A DNA stretch of 39,059 bases from a virus. The stretch spans positions 1 to 39,059 of the IMG/VR virus record IMGVR_UViG_3300046675_000268, one strand, 5' to 3'. This document shows positions 1 to 7,263 of the stretch, in pieces; position 1 is the stretch's first letter; the number at the start of each line of letters is the position of its first letter. The notes below the pieces were generated by a model. That model saw only the letters and a program-made list of their open reading frames with translations. It ran no database searches and was not told the DNA's origin. A program made the translations under genes and the position numbers.

Positions 1-211
1 GGCGACCGGACAACAGGGCAGTCCGTCATGTCCAAGTCTGCCCGACTTTGACTAATCCAGTATGCCCGATTGTATCGTTTATATGGCGCTTGATTGAAGA
101 CACTACCCATATGGGGGTGTCATAAGTCTAATGTCCGTTTTGCACAAGACCCGCGCAGGCTTATTTTTTTCGCCGCAAGTTAGACCGACTTTGGTGATGG
201 AGACGCCAAAA

Positions 212-234
212 GGCCCTCCCAGGACTGGAGGGCC
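212..234 (-). terminator. Hairpin, probable leftward terminator
   Basis: Perfect 8-bp stem GGCCCTCC (212-219) and GGAGGGCC (227-234) with a 7-base loop. Read leftward it is followed by TTTT, so it would stop transcription leaving the window to the left. Read rightward the T-run is poor. Confidence 0.5.
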
Positions 235-256
235 ACTTTCGATGACCATCCGGCCC

Positions 257-293
257 CGGGAGGGCCGTGGTTCGAGGATTGCACGGCCTCCCG
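257..293. repeat. 12-bp imperfect hairpin
   Basis: CGGGAGG-G-CCGTG (257-269) pairs with CACGG-CCTCCCG (282-293), with one bulged G and a 12-base loop. There is no U-tract, so a terminator is unlikely. It belongs to the structured left end. Confidence 0.5.
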
Positions 294-332
294 CCATGCG
301 TCAAGCGAGTTATATTCCCTGGTCAGACATGC

Positions 333-595
333 GTGATGCAGATCACACGGCCTAGTGTCCACTCTTCGACGAGACGACAGACCCTATGTCTATGGGGGGT
401 AAGGGGGGGATCTACTTACCTTCATAGGCCCGACAGGGCCATGTGTACTTACCTCATAGCTTTCGGTAACGAGCCCCTGAGGGCTCGCATCTCTGAACCT
501 TCGGCCGCTAAGGCGGCCTCTAAGGAGCCACCCCTTAAGGCTGGCTCTTATAGAGGGTGCTTCAACATCCGGCCGCTAACGGCCTTCCGGCCGTT
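333..595. repeat. Cluster of perfect inverted repeats with 4-base loops
   Basis: Five perfect inverted repeats each have exactly four bases between the arms: GTGAT-GCAG-ATCAC (333-346), GGCCC-GACA-GGGCC (427-440), CGAGCCC-CTGA-GGGCTCG (470-487), GGCCGC-TAAG-GCGGCC (503-518) and AACGGCC-TTCC-GGCCGTT (578-595). A further imperfect one spans 521-550. More follow inside the HNH gene: GCCGAC-GCT-GTCGGC (625-639), GCAGCCGA-N7-TCGGCTGC (681-703) and GCCGCT-AG-AGCGGC (723-736). Confidence 0.8.
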
Positions 596-608
596 TGGGG
601 GTTAACTC

Positions 609-887
609 ATGCCACGGTCGATGTGCCGACGCTGTCGGCGGTTAGTGCCGTTAGGTCAACCCTTCTGCTGGGAACATAGGGCAGCCGATCGTTACTCGGC
701 TGCATGGAACTTAAACAGTAAGGCCGCTAGAGCGGCTAACCCTTTCTGCGTCAAGTGCGGATCGGTATTCGATCTCACGGCTGATCACATCATTCCGCGT
801 TCACGCGGCGGGACTGACCACATGTCGAACATTCAGGTTCTCTGCCGTTCGTGCAACAGCCGGAAGCACAACCGCCCGAGGGGGTGA
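609..887 (+). CDS. HNH endonuclease
   Basis: A 92-residue HNH nuclease. Such genes beside the terminase commonly assist DNA packaging. An N-terminal basic CxxC pair is followed by CVKCGS and then the HNH core (TADHIIPRSRGGTDH, then NIQVLCRSCNSRK), giving the two zinc-binding CxxC pairs and the catalytic His. The ATG at 609 follows a GGGGG run. The small terminase begins 6 bases after its stop. Oddities: three TTA leucine codons (Leu12, Leu15, Leu35; bases 642, 651, 711) in a GC-rich phage, plus several inverted repeats in the coding sequence. In Streptomyces, TTA needs the developmentally controlled bldA tRNA, so production of this protein may depend on host growth stage. Confidence 0.9.
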   Translation: MPRSMCRRCRRLVPLGQPFCWEHRAADRYSAAWNLNSKAARAANPFCVKCGSVFDLTADHIIPRSRGGTDHMSNIQVLCRSCNSRKHNRPRG

Positions 888-893
888 CATCTC

Positions 894-1352
894 ATGCCGG
901 GGCCTCTCCCGAAACCGACCCACCTAAAAATCCTGACCGGTAATCCGGGTAAGAGGCCGCTGCCTGAGCACGAACCCCAGCCCACCAGGGGCGAACCGAT
1001 TCCGCCTGACTGGCTGGACGGGGAAGCCCTGGAGGAATGGCGGCGCGTCGTCCCGGAGCTGGCGGCGCTGGGCCTGACTGCCTTGGTGGACCGGGCCGCG
1101 CTGGTCGTGTACTGCCAGGCATGGGCTTCTTACGTCTCCGCTTCACGTCAGCTCGCGGAGCAGGGGCCGACTTCGACCGGACGCAACGGCGAGATGGTCA
1201 AGCATCCGGCCGCGCAGATCGCGCGGGACTCGGCGGACCTGATGAACAAGTTCGGGAGTCAGTTCGGCTTCACGCCCGCTTCGCGGGCTCGCCTGTCCAT
1301 TCCCGAGCAGGACTCGGGGGCCTTGGACATCGCAGCAATCATCTCCGCGTAG
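894..1352 (+). CDS. terS: Small terminase subunit (P27 family)
   Basis: 152 residues, opening MPGPLPKPTHLKILTGNPG, the typical start of P27-family small terminases, followed by a helical body with a W-rich segment (ALEEWRRVVPELAALG) and a closing stretch GSQFGFTPASRARL that is also characteristic. The protein recognises phage DNA and hands it to the large subunit. It follows the HNH gene directly, but the large terminase is about 2 kb away; three unrelated genes intervene. Composite site S1 begins 2 bases after the stop, and a bidirectional terminator lies at 1416-1442. Confidence 0.9.
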   Translation: MPGPLPKPTHLKILTGNPGKRPLPEHEPQPTRGEPIPPDWLDGEALEEWRRVVPELAALGLTALVDRAALVVYCQAWASYVSASRQLAEQGPTSTGRNGEMVKHPAAQIARDSADLMNKFGSQFGFTPASRARLSIPEQDSGALDIAAIISA

Positions 1353-1353
1353 C

Positions 1354-1383
1354 CCGCGGAGCGCTTTACAGCTTCCGGCCGGC
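1354..1383 (+). repeat. Composite site S1 (full, 3-bp left spacer)
   Basis: CCGCGG-AGC-GCTTTACAGC-TTCCG-GCCGGC, starting 2 bases after the small terminase stop. One of 24 dispersed copies. Strand '+' means CCGCGG lies to the left and GCCGGC to the right. Confidence 0.9.
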
Positions 1384-1415
1384 GCGGGGGTACGGCCGGG
1401 GGACGGTGGTTGAGG

Positions 1416-1442
1416 CCGGGGGTTGAGTCTTGCTCCCCCCGG
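1416..1442. terminator. Bidirectional terminator-like hairpin
   Basis: CCGGGGG (1416-1422) pairs with CCCCCGG (1436-1442). It lies between the rightward small terminase and the leftward gene ending at 1447, so it can serve both. T-rich tails are weak. Confidence 0.5.
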
Positions 1443-1446
1443 TCTC

Positions 1447-1791
1447 CTACTTCCCGATGAAGAGGGCGAGCATCGCGGCGATGCCCGAGAGGAGTCCGCC
1501 AATTGCGCTTACGGCTGTCCACGAAATCTGGCGGGGCGGACGCACGAGCCTGGGTTCTCGTGGGGCGGGTGCACCGTGCCTGATCGGTTCGGAGCGGGAG
1601 GTCTGTTGAGCCGTTCGCACCGCAGCTCTATCGGGGCCGCGCCCGCGCCTCTGTCGCGCGCGCTTCCGCCTGTCCTTCCGGTCGCCCAGTTCAATGACCA
1701 ACCAAAGAATGAACCAGACCACGCCCGTGCCCCAGATCGGCGAGGTCACCAAAGCGATCCCAGCGGCGTCGTTGATTGCGGACCCCCTCAT
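1447..1791 (-). CDS. Small two-TM membrane protein, leftward
   Basis: A 114-residue protein encoded against the surrounding late genes. One hydrophobic helix lies near residues 11-34 (GIALVTSPIWGTGVVWFILW and on), then a strongly basic middle (DRKDRRKRARQRRGRG), then a second helix near 91-113 ending LALFIGK. Codon third positions are GC-rich as expected for a real gene. I chose the ATG at 1791; it has no clear ribosome site, and TTG/GTG codons a few residues in are alternatives. I do not recognise the family. With the basic loop between helices it could be a holin-like or exclusion protein, but nothing proves this. Confidence 0.6.
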   Translation of the reverse strand: MRGSAINDAAGIALVTSPIWGTGVVWFILWLVIELGDRKDRRKRARQRRGRGPDRAAVRTAQQTSRSEPIRHGAPAPREPRLVRPPRQISWTAVSAIGGLLSGIAAMLALFIGK

Positions 1792-1862
1792 CGGCAGCTG
1801 AGCAATAGGCGGATCGTAGCAAAGCTCTGTGATCGAATTTGCCTGGTTGGAGGTGACAAGAG

Positions 1863-2288
1863 ATGCCTCGGTACGTCGCAACGAAGGTTCCCCGTGTTCC
1901 GCGAGTCCCCGGCGTTCACCGGGTGGCGCGGGTTCGCCGCGTGCGGCCTCCGTCCCATGTTCACTACCCGCATTCGCCGGGGTCGGTGGTGCATCGGCAT
2001 CCGCATCAGGGCAACCACAACCCGCGCCCCGGGGCGCATGTTCACCACCATGCCGCCAGCGGCGGCCACCACGCGCACGCGGGCAACCACGGTCACCGGC
2101 ACGTCGCATCGGGCGGGCATCACCCGCACAAGGGTGTGCACGAGCATCACCACGTTGTGGCTGGCCGCCATCACCCGCATAAGGGTGTTCACGAGCACCA
2201 CCACGTCCCGAAGGGGCGACACCACCACCACAAGGGGAGCCACGGCCATCGGAGACACCATCACGCGCACCGGCACCACGGCGTGTAG
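1863..2288 (+). CDS. Extremely histidine-rich repeat protein
   Basis: 141 residues with 44 histidines (31%). The first 35 residues are Arg/Val/Pro-rich and basic (KVPRVPRVPGVHRVARVRR). The rest consists of His-Gly repeats: units HAHAGNHGHRHVASGG, HHPHKGVHEHHHV (twice in tandem) and HHHHKGSHGH. GGAGGTGA sits 7 bases before the ATG, an excellent ribosome site, so translation is likely. There is no signal peptide or membrane segment. Such proteins normally bind Ni, Zn, Co or Cu, or phase-separate; the basic head could bind nucleic acid. It lies in the three-gene insertion between the terminase genes, and composite site S2 starts 7 bases after its stop. Function unknown. Confidence 0.8.
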   Translation: MPRYVATKVPRVPRVPGVHRVARVRRVRPPSHVHYPHSPGSVVHRHPHQGNHNPRPGAHVHHHAASGGHHAHAGNHGHRHVASGGHHPHKGVHEHHHVVAGRHHPHKGVHEHHHVPKGRHHHHKGSHGHRRHHHAHRHHGV

Positions 2289-2294
2289 AGCCGC

Positions 2295-2315
2295 GCCGGC
2301 CGGACGCTGTAAAGC
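2295..2315 (-). repeat. Composite site S2 (no CCGCGG)
   Basis: GCCGGC-CGGAC-GCTGTAAAGC, 7 bases after the stop of the His-rich gene. The CCGCGG side is absent. Confidence 0.85.
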
Positions 2316-2332
2316 TCGCGTCTGTACCTTGC

Positions 2333-2363
2333 TTGACGCATGACGCGTCAAGGGAGTTAGATC
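2333..2363 (+). promoter_or_regulatory. Promoter with inverted-repeat operator
   Basis: Perfect inverted repeat TTGACGC-ATGAC-GCGTCAA (2333-2351). Its left arm can serve as the -35 box (TTGACG), with TTAGAT at 2357-2362 as a -10 at 18-bp spacing. The same 19-bp geometry recurs at 20801. A dimeric repressor bound here would cover the -35 and spacer of the promoter for the leader peptide and HTH gene downstream. Confidence 0.6.
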
Positions 2364-2423
2364 ATGCCTCAAGACACGGAAGACCCCGGCGGGTGCTGGA
2401 CACACCCCCGGGGCTTGGCTTGA
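2364..2423 (+). CDS. 19-residue leader peptide
   Basis: MPQDTEDPGGCWTHPRGLA, with GGGAG 8 bases before the ATG, ending 15 bases before the HTH gene. Its DNA folds as CCCCGG (2384-2389) with CCGGGG (2408-2413). The peptide at 21069-21131, just before the integrase, shares DPGG-x-x-T-(H)-PRGLA and the same hairpin design. The similarity in protein sequence and the good ribosome site support real translation. A role as a cis-acting attenuator or coupling peptide is inference. Confidence 0.5.
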   Translation: MPQDTEDPGGCWTHPRGLA

Positions 2424-2438
2424 GGAGCTGCACTCCAC

Positions 2439-3323
2439 ATGCGCATTCAGCGTACCCCGCAACAAGGTTTCTTCACCATCGTTCCGAACGCGACGGCGCG
2501 TGATCACGGCCTGTCGTTCACGGCCCGGGGCATCCTGGCCTACCTGCTGTCGCTCCCGGCTGGCCGCTCTGAGACGGTCATGAGCCTGTCTGAGAAGTCG
2601 GTGGAGGGTCGCAAGGCCGTTTCGGCTGCGATGACGGAGCTTGAGGAGCGCGGTTACCTGGCTCGCAAGCGGGTTCGCGGTGAGGCGGGGCAGATCACCA
2701 CTGACGTTGTGGTCTTCGACATGCGCGACGGCGCATCTCCCCAGGTCGCGCCGAACGACACTCCAGTGTCGGTCGGTGGCCCGGTCGCCGGTTCGTCGGT
2801 CGATAACCCCATAGAAGACTTGGTAGAAAACTCCCCCCTCCCTACCCCCGTGACGGCCCCGGCTCTGACCGAGTCGGCCCCGGAGGGGCGGGCGGGGGGT
2901 GAGATATCTCGATCGGAAACCCTTCTCGCCGAGGTCGGCCGGGCTGACGCACGGCTACACCTGTCGGTGCGGGATCTGCGCAAGCTGGCCCCGCTGGTCG
3001 AGGCGTGGTTCGAGCGGGGCGCGGACGAGCGCTTGGTGAAGCTGGCGCTTACGGCGGGCCTTCCGGAGCGGGTGCAGCACCCCGCCGGGCTGCTGCGGAA
3101 GCGCCTCGAAGACAAAATGCCCGCAACGGCTCCCGTGGCCCCTGTGGCGGCCCCGCAGGCTCCCCGGCATGAGTGCCCCGAGTGCCAGCGTCCTGTGATC
3201 ACTGCGGGCCTGTGCAAGTCATGCGCCGGGGACGCCCCGGCAACGGCCACCCCCATTTCGGGCCCGGTCTCCTGGCGAGACCTGGCTAAGAGCTTCGCCC
3301 CGGGCGCCTTCGCTACGGCCTGA
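2439..3323 (+). CDS. Helix-turn-helix protein with C-terminal zinc finger
   Basis: 294 residues. The N-terminus (about 1-100) is a winged-helix domain of a type common in actinomycete phage and plasmid DNA-binding proteins: TPQQGFFTIVPNATARDHGL, then LSFTARGILAYLLSLP, then EERGYLARKR. A Pro/Ala-rich linker follows, a second helical region near 165-230, and a C-terminal zinc finger CPEC-x9-CKSC near 245-260. It has its own operator-bearing promoter and a leader peptide, unusual inside a late operon, so it may be made in the lysogen. It could be a replication-initiator-like or regulatory protein, perhaps autoregulated at 2333-2351. Its target is unknown. Confidence 0.8.
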   Translation: MRIQRTPQQGFFTIVPNATARDHGLSFTARGILAYLLSLPAGRSETVMSLSEKSVEGRKAVSAAMTELEERGYLARKRVRGEAGQITTDVVVFDMRDGASPQVAPNDTPVSVGGPVAGSSVDNPIEDLVENSPLPTPVTAPALTESAPEGRAGGEISRSETLLAEVGRADARLHLSVRDLRKLAPLVEAWFERGADERLVKLALTAGLPERVQHPAGLLRKRLEDKMPATAPVAPVAAPQAPRHECPECQRPVITAGLCKSCAGDAPATATPISGPVSWRDLAKSFAPGAFATA

Positions 3324-3349
3324 CGCCCCTCCCCTCTCCGTCGACCAAA

Positions 3350-3379
3350 CCGCGGGGCGCTTTACAGCGTCCCGCCGGC
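3350..3379 (+). repeat. Composite site S3 (full, 3-bp left spacer)
   Basis: CCGCGG-GGC-GCTTTACAGC-GTCCC-GCCGGC in the 75-base gap between the HTH gene and the large terminase, 27 bases after the HTH stop. Confidence 0.9.
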
Positions 3380-3398
3380 CTGATGCGAGGGGGTGTAG

Positions 3399-5048
3399 AT
3401 GCTCCTTGCCCCCCACGCCCCGGCGAACGCTGCATCCGGCACCTTCATATGGGACCAGGCCGCAGCTGACCGAGTCGTCGCGTTCTTCGAGCGCGTCTTG
3501 GTCCACACCAAGGGCAGGCACGCACGGACACCCTTCCTCCTGACCGACTGGCAGAGGGACGAGATCGTACGGCCCTTGTTCGGCACGCTCGCCTATGACG
3601 AGCAGTACGACGAGTACGTACGTCAGTACCGCGTCGCCTGGCTTGAGATGGCCCGCAAGAACGGCAAGTCAGAATTGGCGTCCGGCTTTGCCCTGTATGG
3701 CCTTGTAGGCGATGGGGAAGAGTCCGCCGAGGTCTATTCCGTCGCGGCTGACCGCGACCAGGCGTCGCTAGTTTTCGACGTCGCTAAGCGCATGGTCGAG
3801 CTGTCCCCGGTCCTTTCCCGGCGTCTCGAAGTCGTCGCCTCTAAGAAGCGCATCATCGACCCGGCCACGAACTCTTTCTATGCGGTGCTGCCCGGAGATG
3901 CCTCCGGCGCTCTCGGCACCAACCCGAGCATGGTCCTCTTCGATGAGGTCTTGACTCAGAAAGACCGGCACCTGTGGGACGCGATGCGCCAAGGGTTCGG
4001 CACCCGGCGTCAGCCGATTCTCATTGCTACTACTACCGCCGCGTACACGTCGGCGCGGTTCGCATTGGAGGAACACGAATATGGGGAAGGTCTCCTCAAC
4101 AATCCTGCCGCCGACGCCGCCCGGTTCGTGTTCATGCGAAACACACCGAGGGATTGGGACTGGCGAGACGAAGGGCACCCCGCCAATCCCGAGACCGGAG
4201 AGCCCGCAACCGGCTGGTACCACGCCAATCCCGCTCTTGGAGATTTCCTCTCCATCGGAAACCTCCGATCCGAAGCCGTAGAAGCCGAGTCCAAGCCTTC
4301 GGCTGAGAACGCGTTCCGCGTGTTCCGGCTGAACCAGTGGACTTCTCAGGCCGAACGCTGGCTCGATATGCAGACGTGGGACCGCAACGGGGAAACCCCG
4401 GTTCTGCGTGAGCACCTGGCGGGCCGTTGCTGCTATGCCGGGCTCGACCTGGCGAGCGTTTCCGACTTCACGGCGTGGGTGTTGCTGTTCCCGGGCTCTC
4501 CGGAGGACAAGGACGCCGAGGGGTTCACGATTCTTCCCCGCTTCTGGATTCCGTCGAAGGCGCTTAAGGCGCGTGGTGTGCAGCGTTCGACGCTTGAGTA
4601 CTGGGCGCAAATGGGCTGGCTCACCATCACTGACGGGGACGTTACGGATTATCGGGTTGTTCAGGCGGAAATCGAGAAGGACGCCGAAGATTTCTGCATT
4701 GATCTCTTCGGTTATGACCCGTGGAATGCGACAAACCTGGTTACGGAGCTGGAAGACGGCGGCTTAGAGGGCGTTAAGGCGCCTCAGACGTCTGCCCGCA
4801 TGACGGACCCGTGCAAGTGGATGGAAACCCTCTTGGCTGAGGGAGTCCTTAGGCACGGCGGTAACCCCGTCCTCCGCTGGATGGCGGACAACGTCGAAAT
4901 CCAATACACGGGAGACGGCCTTTTCAAGCCGTCTAAGGCCAAATCTGGCGACAAAATCGACGGCATTTCGGCGCTCTTGAACGCGCTTTTTGTTGCTTTT
5001 ACCGAAGATGACACGGAAGTGGGCTTCATCAGCCTCGAAGATGACTAG
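3399..5048 (+). CDS. terL: Large terminase subunit (ATPase and nuclease)
   Basis: 549 residues, typical for the Terminase_1 family; it powers DNA packaging and cuts the concatemer. The ATPase half has the variant Walker A ARKNGKS (residues 85-91), Walker B MVLFDE (178-183) and an ATTT coupling motif. The nuclease half has GLDLASVSDFTAW, a second acidic motif LFGYDPWNA and a final Asp in KIDGISALLNAL. The ATG at 3399 follows GAGGGGG. Leu456 is a TTA codon (bases 4764-4766), the only one in the gene. I recall that phage phiHau3 and a related prophage carry a TTA in the terminase, suggested to tie packaging to bldA. The small membrane gene overlaps or abuts its end. Confidence 0.95.
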   Translation: MLLAPHAPANAASGTFIWDQAAADRVVAFFERVLVHTKGRHARTPFLLTDWQRDEIVRPLFGTLAYDEQYDEYVRQYRVAWLEMARKNGKSELASGFALYGLVGDGEESAEVYSVAADRDQASLVFDVAKRMVELSPVLSRRLEVVASKKRIIDPATNSFYAVLPGDASGALGTNPSMVLFDEVLTQKDRHLWDAMRQGFGTRRQPILIATTTAAYTSARFALEEHEYGEGLLNNPAADAARFVFMRNTPRDWDWRDEGHPANPETGEPATGWYHANPALGDFLSIGNLRSEAVEAESKPSAENAFRVFRLNQWTSQAERWLDMQTWDRNGETPVLREHLAGRCCYAGLDLASVSDFTAWVLLFPGSPEDKDAEGFTILPRFWIPSKALKARGVQRSTLEYWAQMGWLTITDGDVTDYRVVQAEIEKDAEDFCIDLFGYDPWNATNLVTELEDGGLEGVKAPQTSARMTDPCKWMETLLAEGVLRHGGNPVLRWMADNVEIQYTGDGLFKPSKAKSGDKIDGISALLNALFVAFTEDDTEVGFISLEDD

Positions 5049-5058
5049 GGGGTGGCTG

Positions 5059-5235
5059 ATGCGCCGTCGCGCGATCGTGCTTGAGGTGGTGTCCACGCTG
5101 GTTGAGGGCCTGGGAGCCCTGGGAGTGGCCTACGGTCTGGCGCAGGTTTACCGGCCCCTCGGGTGGATTCTTGGGGGCCTTTTCGTGGCCGTGGTGGGCT
5201 TCTCGCTGTCCCCGAAGCCGGGTGAGCAGCGTTGA
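5059..5235 (+). CDS. 58-residue membrane protein
   Basis: A short protein with two hydrophobic stretches (VVSTLVEGLGALGVAYGLA and GWILGGLFVAVVGFSLS) and a basic N-terminus. The ATG at 5059 has GGGGG 7 bases upstream; an in-frame ATG at 5041 overlapping the terminase stop is an alternative. Its TGA overlaps the TTG start of the portal, so the two are translationally coupled. Small hydrophobic proteins between terminase and portal occur in other actinophages; function unknown. Confidence 0.75.
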   Translation: MRRRAIVLEVVSTLVEGLGALGVAYGLAQVYRPLGWILGGLFVAVVGFSLSPKPGEQR

Positions 5236-6530
5236 GTATCTTCTCCCGCATCGAGGCCCGGACGGGCGGTCTTGGCTGGCTCGCCAGTCAGCCCCCCGTT
5301 GACTGGGTCCGCAATGCCTTCCTCGCGAATGATCCCGTCTACTCGGGTAAGCAGGTCAATGAGCAAACGGCGATGCAGGTTAGCGCCGTCTACTACTGCG
5401 TTGGACTTATCACGGACGCTATCGCGTCTCTGCCTATCGACGTCTTCAAGGACTATCCGGACGGCACCACGGAGAAGGTTCGCGCCCCGGCGTGGCTGCG
5501 AAAGCCGAACTATCGGATGACCCCGTTCGACTTCTGGCAGCGGGTAGTCATGTCCCTTCTCGTGGCCGGAAACGCCTACATCTTCACCCTGCGGAACGGT
5601 AAGGGCGACATCATCGAGGTGTGGCCCATTCACCCGAGCTGGGTCTATCCCTTCCCCGAGGAGGGAACGACCAACGTCCTGTATGACGTGAACGGCGTCA
5701 CCATGGATCAGACCGAGATCATCCATATCCCGGCAATGTCGATGCCGGGCTACCTCACCGGTCTTTCGCCGCTTGAGGCGGCCCGTCAGGCAATCGGCAT
5801 CTCGATGGTGACGGAGGAGTTCGGGGCCCGGTTCTTCAGCCAGGGCGCCTACATGTCCGGCATCATCCAGCACCCGGGCAAGGCGAACCCGGAAGAGGCT
5901 CGGCGCCTCAAAGAGGACTTCGTCAAGAAGCACCAGGGCGTAGCGAACTCGCATGCCGTGGGCGTTCTGACCGGTGGCGCCTCTTGGCACCCGATCACCA
6001 TCACGCCCGAGCAATCCCAGTTCCTTCAGACCCGGAACTTCACGAAAGCCGACATCGCGTTGTTCTACCGGGTGCCCGCCTATCGGGTTGACCCGGCGGT
6101 CACGTCCTCTTGGGGCCGTGGCGTCGAAGAGCAGAACTACGCCATGGCTCAGGACACGTTGCACCCGTGGGCCGCACGTATCGAGCAGGCCATATCGACG
6201 TTCCTTCTGCCGGGCTTTCAGACCATGCGTTTCAACATGGATGCCCGCTTGAGGGCGAAGCTTTCCGAGCGCTACGCGGCACATGCGCAAGCGATCAGCT
6301 ACGGCATCAAGAGCCCGGATGAAGTCCGCTCCGAGGAAGGCATGTCGCCCATTCCTGACGGCAAGGGCGATGTGTGGTACCGCCCGGCGAACATCATCGG
6401 CATTGATGAGGATCTGCCGACAACGAACGATTGGAAAAAGCTTCCGGACGCGGTCGATGGGGGAACGATGGTTGTTCCCCCGCCTCCCCCGGAGCCTAAC
6501 GGGGGTGGTGGCGAGAATGAGCCTGCTTGA
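5232..6530 (+). CDS. Portal protein (HK97/SPP1-like)
   Basis: 432 residues, the usual size for the HK97-type portal, which forms the dodecameric DNA entry ring at one capsid vertex. It opens with an N-terminal helix followed by QVSAVYYCVGLITDAIASLP, a hallmark of the family. The central wing has WQRVVMSLLVAGNAYIF and an IIHIPAMSMPGYLTGLSPL segment, then the clip/stem region, and a Pro-rich C-terminus (PPPPPEPNGGGG). It starts with TTG in a TTGA overlap with the preceding gene, and the protease starts inside its 3' end, as expected for a capsid operon. Confidence 0.95.
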   Translation: MSIFSRIEARTGGLGWLASQPPVDWVRNAFLANDPVYSGKQVNEQTAMQVSAVYYCVGLITDAIASLPIDVFKDYPDGTTEKVRAPAWLRKPNYRMTPFDFWQRVVMSLLVAGNAYIFTLRNGKGDIIEVWPIHPSWVYPFPEEGTTNVLYDVNGVTMDQTEIIHIPAMSMPGYLTGLSPLEAARQAIGISMVTEEFGARFFSQGAYMSGIIQHPGKANPEEARRLKEDFVKKHQGVANSHAVGVLTGGASWHPITITPEQSQFLQTRNFTKADIALFYRVPAYRVDPAVTSSWGRGVEEQNYAMAQDTLHPWAARIEQAISTFLLPGFQTMRFNMDARLRAKLSERYAAHAQAISYGIKSPDEVRSEEGMSPIPDGKGDVWYRPANIIGIDEDLPTTNDWKKLPDAVDGGTMVVPPPPPEPNGGGGENEPA

Positions 6531-7167
6531 GCGCAGGTCGGTTGAGACCCAGTTCGACATTGCCGCTAAGGGCGATGGGTGGACGTTCACCGGATACGCC
6601 GCGAAGTACGGAACCAGGTCTCACGACCTCGGGGGCTTCAAGGAAACCATTCGGTCGGGCGCGTTCACCCGCGCCCTCGGTGAGGGCCAAGACGTGAGGG
6701 CCCTTATCAACCATGACGCCGGTCTGATCCTGGGGCGTACAGCCTCCGGCACGCTGAAGCTGGCCGAGGACAGCACGGGCCTTCACTACGAAGTGGACGC
6801 GCCAGACACCAGCTATGCCCGTGACCTGGCGGAGTCCATGAAGCGGGGCGACGTCACGCAGTCGTCCTTTGCTTTCCGTGTCCGTGAGGACGACTGGCAG
6901 AAGGAAGGCCGCTCGCGGCTCCGGACCCTCATCGACCTTGACCTACTCGACGTCTCGCCGGTCACGTACCCGGCGTACGAGGACACAGAGTCAGGGGTCA
7001 CCGCGGCGCGTGCTTTACAGCTCGCGGCCGGCCGACTGGGTTGGGATGAGGAGAGAGACGCGCTTGCGGCGCGTGACCTGGTGGGGGCGTGGAATCCGCT
7101 CCCACCGGAGGACAACGAAACGCTTCGGCTTGCCCTTCGGGCGATCCGGCTTAGGGGCCGTGCCTGA
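6517..7167 (+). CDS. HK97-type prohead protease
   Basis: 216 residues of peptidase family U35/S78, which removes the capsid scaffold. The start of the fold (TFTGYAAKYGTRSHDLGGFKE) is clear. The catalytic His is in INHD (His66), the nucleophile in QSSFAF (Ser116 or Ser117), and the terminal DVSPVTYPAYEDT motif is conserved in the family. The ATG at 6517 lies within the portal gene, overlapping by 14 bases. Composite site S4 is embedded near the 3' end and encodes AARALQLAAGR. No separate scaffold gene is visible; the capsid N-terminus probably serves that role. Confidence 0.93.
   Translation: MSLLERRSVETQFDIAAKGDGWTFTGYAAKYGTRSHDLGGFKETIRSGAFTRALGEGQDVRALINHDAGLILGRTASGTLKLAEDSTGLHYEVDAPDTSYARDLAESMKRGDVTQSSFAFRVREDDWQKEGRSRLRTLIDLDLLDVSPVTYPAYEDTESGVTAARALQLAAGRLGWDEERDALAARDLVGAWNPLPPEDNETLRLALRAIRLRGRA
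7001..7032 (+). repeat. Composite site S4 (full, 5-bp left spacer)
   Basis: CCGCGG-CGCGT-GCTTTACAGC-TCGCG-GCCGGC inside the protease gene. The site is kept despite coding constraint. Confidence 0.85.
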
Positions 7168-7191
7168 CGGCACCAGCTCCAAACACATACA

Positions 7192-7222
7192 GAGGCTCAC
7201 CCCTGACGGGTGGGCCTCTTTC
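7192..7222 (+). terminator. Terminator between protease and capsid genes
   Basis: GAGGCTCACCC pairs with GGGTGGGCCTC (11 bp with one T-G wobble, loop 7203-7207), followed by TTTC. Partial termination could set the dose of capsid transcript relative to the protease, or end a processed message. Confidence 0.65.
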
Positions 7223-7263
7223 GTTTGGCCGCGAACGGCGGCCCCTTGGGGGAGGTACCAGTT

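Larger units (their letters stand above)
1..608. other. Gene-free left end, possible packaging (cos) region
   Basis: I see no convincing gene here. The stretch is AT-richer than the rest. It holds a near-palindrome at 99-121, hairpins at 212-234 and 257-293, and a dense run of perfect inverted repeats from 333 to 595. A direct repeat of about 15 bases (TACTTACC followed by TCATAG) occurs at 413-428 and 446-460. Its place just upstream of an HNH nuclease and the small terminase suggests a cos/packaging region; this is inference, as no cohesive end can be identified. Confidence 0.5.

Noticed and set aside
258-293. tRNA-like 3' end (GGTTCGA and a 3' CCGCCA)
   Set aside because: The T-arm stem does not pair and no anticodon or D-arm can be folded; it is the long imperfect hairpin.
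267-605. Open frames at 131-355 and 267-605
   Set aside because: No ribosome site, odd composition and overlap with the inverted-repeat cluster; judged non-coding.
1423-2343. 306-codon rightward open frame across the terminase gap
   Set aside because: It overlaps the leftward two-TM gene and the His-rich gene, has an implausible Arg/Thr-rich product and no ribosome site.
5148-6590. 480-codon leftward open frame opposite the portal gene
   Set aside because: A shadow of GC-rich codon bias; the portal on the other strand has full family features and coupled starts. The same applies to the long leftward frames at 10020-11603, 13130-14716, 14819-16546 and 20825-22084.
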